From: Candidatus Eremiobacterota bacterium
Lineage (GTDB): Bacteria; Vulcanimicrobiota; Vulcanimicrobiia; Vulcanimicrobiales; Vulcanimicrobiaceae
NCBI GenBank assembly: GCA_019235885.1
Contig: JAFAKB010000105.1
Span: 1-64,000 of the forward strand
Direction: 5' to 3'
DNA: 64,000 bases
Of the stretch, positions 62,356 to 64,000 are shown piece by piece (the stretch's first letter is position 1; every line of letters begins with the position of its first letter). Made by a program: the position numbers and the translations under genes. Under the pieces are notes generated by a model. That model was given only the letters and a program-made list of their open reading frames with translations, had not been told where the DNA came from and did not search any database.

Positions 62356-62622
62356 GCAAGCCCACGTTCGGCCCGCGCCGGACGCCTCCGCCCCGAGTGG
62401 CTCACACCGCGGCGCGGAAAGTGGCTCTACGCCGGCTTCGTTCAAGGCCAGCTTGACTGAGGGCCACCGGCATGAGACAATTCTTTGCCAGAGGCCATAA
62501 AATGGCGACTGGGAATTTGCAGGCAGCTTTTATCTAACGGGTGAGATAAAAATGAACGTAGCGTCTGTGCTTCGATTTCGCTTCTGCTTCGCATCGCTCG
62601 CAAGGACCTACGCGGGGGGCTC
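62356..62622. promoter_or_regulatory. Divergent intergenic region with perfect AT-rich palindrome
   Basis: TTTTATCT (62528-62535) and AGATAAAA (62544-62551) form a perfect 8-bp inverted repeat around AACGGGTG, between the MocR-type gene and the lipoprotein. A 27-codon frame from ATG 62552 follows directly. It may be an operator or an RNA hairpin. Confidence 0.5.
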
Positions 62623-63336
62623 TTGCGGGTGCTAGCGATTCCGCTCGTCGCGCTAGCGATGAACGGCTGTGGTGGCGACTCAGGCCAGCACTTGGCGCCG
62701 ATTCCGCAACCGCATGCACAGAAGTCCGTTTCAACGTACATCGAGACACCGACGCCGACATGTGGCGATTCAGGGTGTTGGGTATATCCGTGCGATGTCT
62801 GCTCGGCGTTAATTGAGATCATAGTCCAAGGCAACTACAGCGGTGACGCGGGGAGCAGTGGCGGCACGTCGCCCTTACCGTTAACTGACCAGTCTGCGAG
62901 TACCGACCAGGACCTGAGTGCGGTCAACACTGCCGCAGGTGCCTGTAGCGCGTTCGGCGAGGGCTACGATCCTGCCAATCAGGTGTGCTATCTGCTCGGC
63001 ACGCTAGGCGAATTCGGCATGTCGAAGTTCACGTACGGCGCTTGCCGTGCGGGGTCGTATACTTACAACGGCAGCGCCTATGTGCTAACATGTAAAGTCC
63101 CACCTCACCCAAACCCAAACCAACCAAATGTATTCTATCAGTACACCTTCTTGCCGGACACAGGCCCACCTATTGTGGGGCCGGAGGCAATTGCGACTGC
63201 GGGGAGCACTCTGGAAATCACCGTGAGAGGCCCTCGGGTGGTGTTTACGAATTTGAGTATTGCATTTTTCGCTGCGGCGTCCGCGACGAAGCCGTTCACG
63301 ACGGGCGGCGCGATCTCCGTGGGCATCGGTATTTGA
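62623..63336 (+). CDS. Putative lipoprotein with Cys-rich N-terminal region
   Basis: 237 residues from TTG 62623, a G-rich stretch upstream. Short signal LAIPLVALAMNGC with a lipobox-like Cys at 16. Then two CxxC-like groups (CGDSGCWVYPCDVCSALIEI), a Ser/Thr/Gly part and a final beta-rich domain (FYQYTFLPDTGPPIVGPEAI). Lower GC than core genes. No family recognised. Its stop overlaps the next start (TTGA). Confidence 0.6.
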   Translation: MRVLAIPLVALAMNGCGGDSGQHLAPIPQPHAQKSVSTYIETPTPTCGDSGCWVYPCDVCSALIEIIVQGNYSGDAGSSGGTSPLPLTDQSASTDQDLSAVNTAAGACSAFGEGYDPANQVCYLLGTLGEFGMSKFTYGACRAGSYTYNGSAYVLTCKVPPHPNPNQPNVFYQYTFLPDTGPPIVGPEAIATAGSTLEITVRGPRVVFTNLSIAFFAAASATKPFTTGGAISVGIGI

Positions 63337-63857
63337 CGACGTTTTCGCGGAGTAGCGCCGCGGCATTTTCCGATGCAGCAGCCCTCTCCGCTCGATTCGC
63401 CATACCGGTGAGCCCCGGGCTCGTATTCTTCAGTGCTGTTGCACGAACCGTAGAATCGGCGGATCCACTGATTACCGCCGATATATTAGAAGCGGCGATC
63501 AGCGAGTACGCGCGTGACGCCGATTTCCCGGAACGCCTTGCGCACGACTTCATGAGGCAATTGGCTGAAAGAGCGTATTCAATTGCGAGCGACGATAGCA
63601 GCGAGGAAATTACTCTTGCGCATCTCATCCTCGTTTCAGCGGCGTTGGCAATGGAGTCCCTGGAAAAGTCGCTTCGAGCCGTCGACTGTTCTTTGAGCGG
63701 GATAGTCAGGCGCGTGGCCGGCTGGTCGCCGGAATTTCTTCTTTCCCTTCAGCCGCCGCCCCCAAGTGCCGAAAACGTCAAGAGTTTCTCCGTGACGGCG
63801 CGGCAGCTAGAGTCCGGACATTCACCCGCCGCCGGAGACAAAGACCTCTACGAATAA
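63333..63857 (+). CDS. Hypothetical helical protein, weakly Clp-N-like
   Basis: 174 residues from TTG 63333, coupled to the lipoprotein. Helical core (ITADILEAAISEYARDADFP; ITLAHLILVSAALAMESLEK) recalls the Clp N-terminal repeat, in which a conserved HLL segment follows a helix. The similarity is weak. Ala/Pro-rich C-terminus. Function unknown. Confidence 0.5.
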   Translation: MTTFSRSSAAAFSDAAALSARFAIPVSPGLVFFSAVARTVESADPLITADILEAAISEYARDADFPERLAHDFMRQLAERAYSIASDDSSEEITLAHLILVSAALAMESLEKSLRAVDCSLSGIVRRVAGWSPEFLLSLQPPPPSAENVKSFSVTARQLESGHSPAAGDKDLYE

Positions 63858-63885
63858 GCGGCAAAGCACGGCGCAAAAGGTCGCT

Positions 63886-64000
63886 CTATGCCGGCGGTTT
63901 CGGGCTCGGCGTGGGAACCGGCGTGCGCGGCGGGCGCGGCGGCGTGCCGAGGACGCGCCGCATCACGGGCGTCGGCGTTGCAGTCGGAGTCGGCACGGGC
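63886..64000 (-). CDS. C-terminus of a Pro/Thr-rich protein (partial)
   Basis: Minus-strand frame open from the right edge to TAG at 63888-63886. The 37 visible residues are PTPTATPTPVMRRVLG and PRPPRTPVPTPSPKPP, a low-complexity tail like that of secreted or cell-wall-linked proteins. The functional part lies outside the window. Confidence 0.6.
   Translation of the reverse strand, partial: PVPTPTATPTPVMRRVLGTPPRPPRTPVPTPSPKPPA

Overview
The window is a 64 kb stretch of a very GC-rich bacterial chromosome. Most of it is dense, collinear, overlapping core genes with many GTG/TTG starts and GTGA/ATGA stop-start overlaps. The murG-murC-murB-ddl order, the AroK-AroB fusion, the extended IF3 and several apparently leaderless genes suggest a deep-branching high-GC phylum. 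Vulcanimicrobiota/Eremiobacterota (WPS-2) would fit, but I cannot prove the lineage from this sequence alone.

Layout. 0-8.5 kb: meaB (cut by the left edge), a tricorn-type protease, an ankyrin protein, and the infC-rpmI-rplT translation operon, which has a structured, terminator-containing leader and an apparent AUA start on infC. 8.5-16.2 kb: an M20 amidohydrolase, then a complete distal shikimate operon aroA-aroE-aroC-aroKB-aroQ with an aldo/keto reductase. A promoter, a tyrosine-rich leader peptide and a strong terminator precede this operon and together look like an aromatic-amino-acid attenuator. 16-24 kb: YceI, a small hydrolase/NUDIX/epimerase operon on the minus strand, and the peptidoglycan genes murG, murC, murB and ddl.

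23.4-33.0 kb is an accessory island of lower GC. It starts inside ddl, whose 3' part has visibly different codon use, and ends in a decayed rhodanese fragment. It carries a PDDEXK-like protein, an unrecognised 291-aa protein, a BECR-like putative RNase toxin, a small translationally coupled operon with an XRE regulator, a predicted small RNA, two copies of a structured repeat with compensatory changes, a UDG-like protein, an AbiE type IV toxin-antitoxin pair whose toxin appears frameshifted, and a solitary MbcA/ParS-like antitoxin.

33-48 kb: a polar amino acid ABC transporter, an HD protein, an M16 double peptidase, a DUF2283-like protein, a GH76-like membrane-anchored protein, a TauD-type dioxygenase, a small membrane-protein locus, and a complete liv-type branched-chain amino acid transporter. 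48-55.3 kb: citrate synthase, hisB, a STAS/anti-sigma-kinase-like pair, two tandem sorbosone-dehydrogenase-like beta-propellers, and hisH-hisA.

55.3-58.2 kb is a second low-GC insert (HTH protein plus ORC/Cdc6-like AAA ATPase). 58.2-64 kb: ilvE, a class C beta-lactamase-like hydrolase, a MocR-type regulator that lacks the PLP lysine, a lipoprotein pair in lower-GC DNA, and the C-terminus of a Pro/Thr-rich protein at the right edge. A short dispersed repeat (core CCTTCGACAAGCTCAGG) occurs in four clear copies, three of them within or at the ends of coding sequences.
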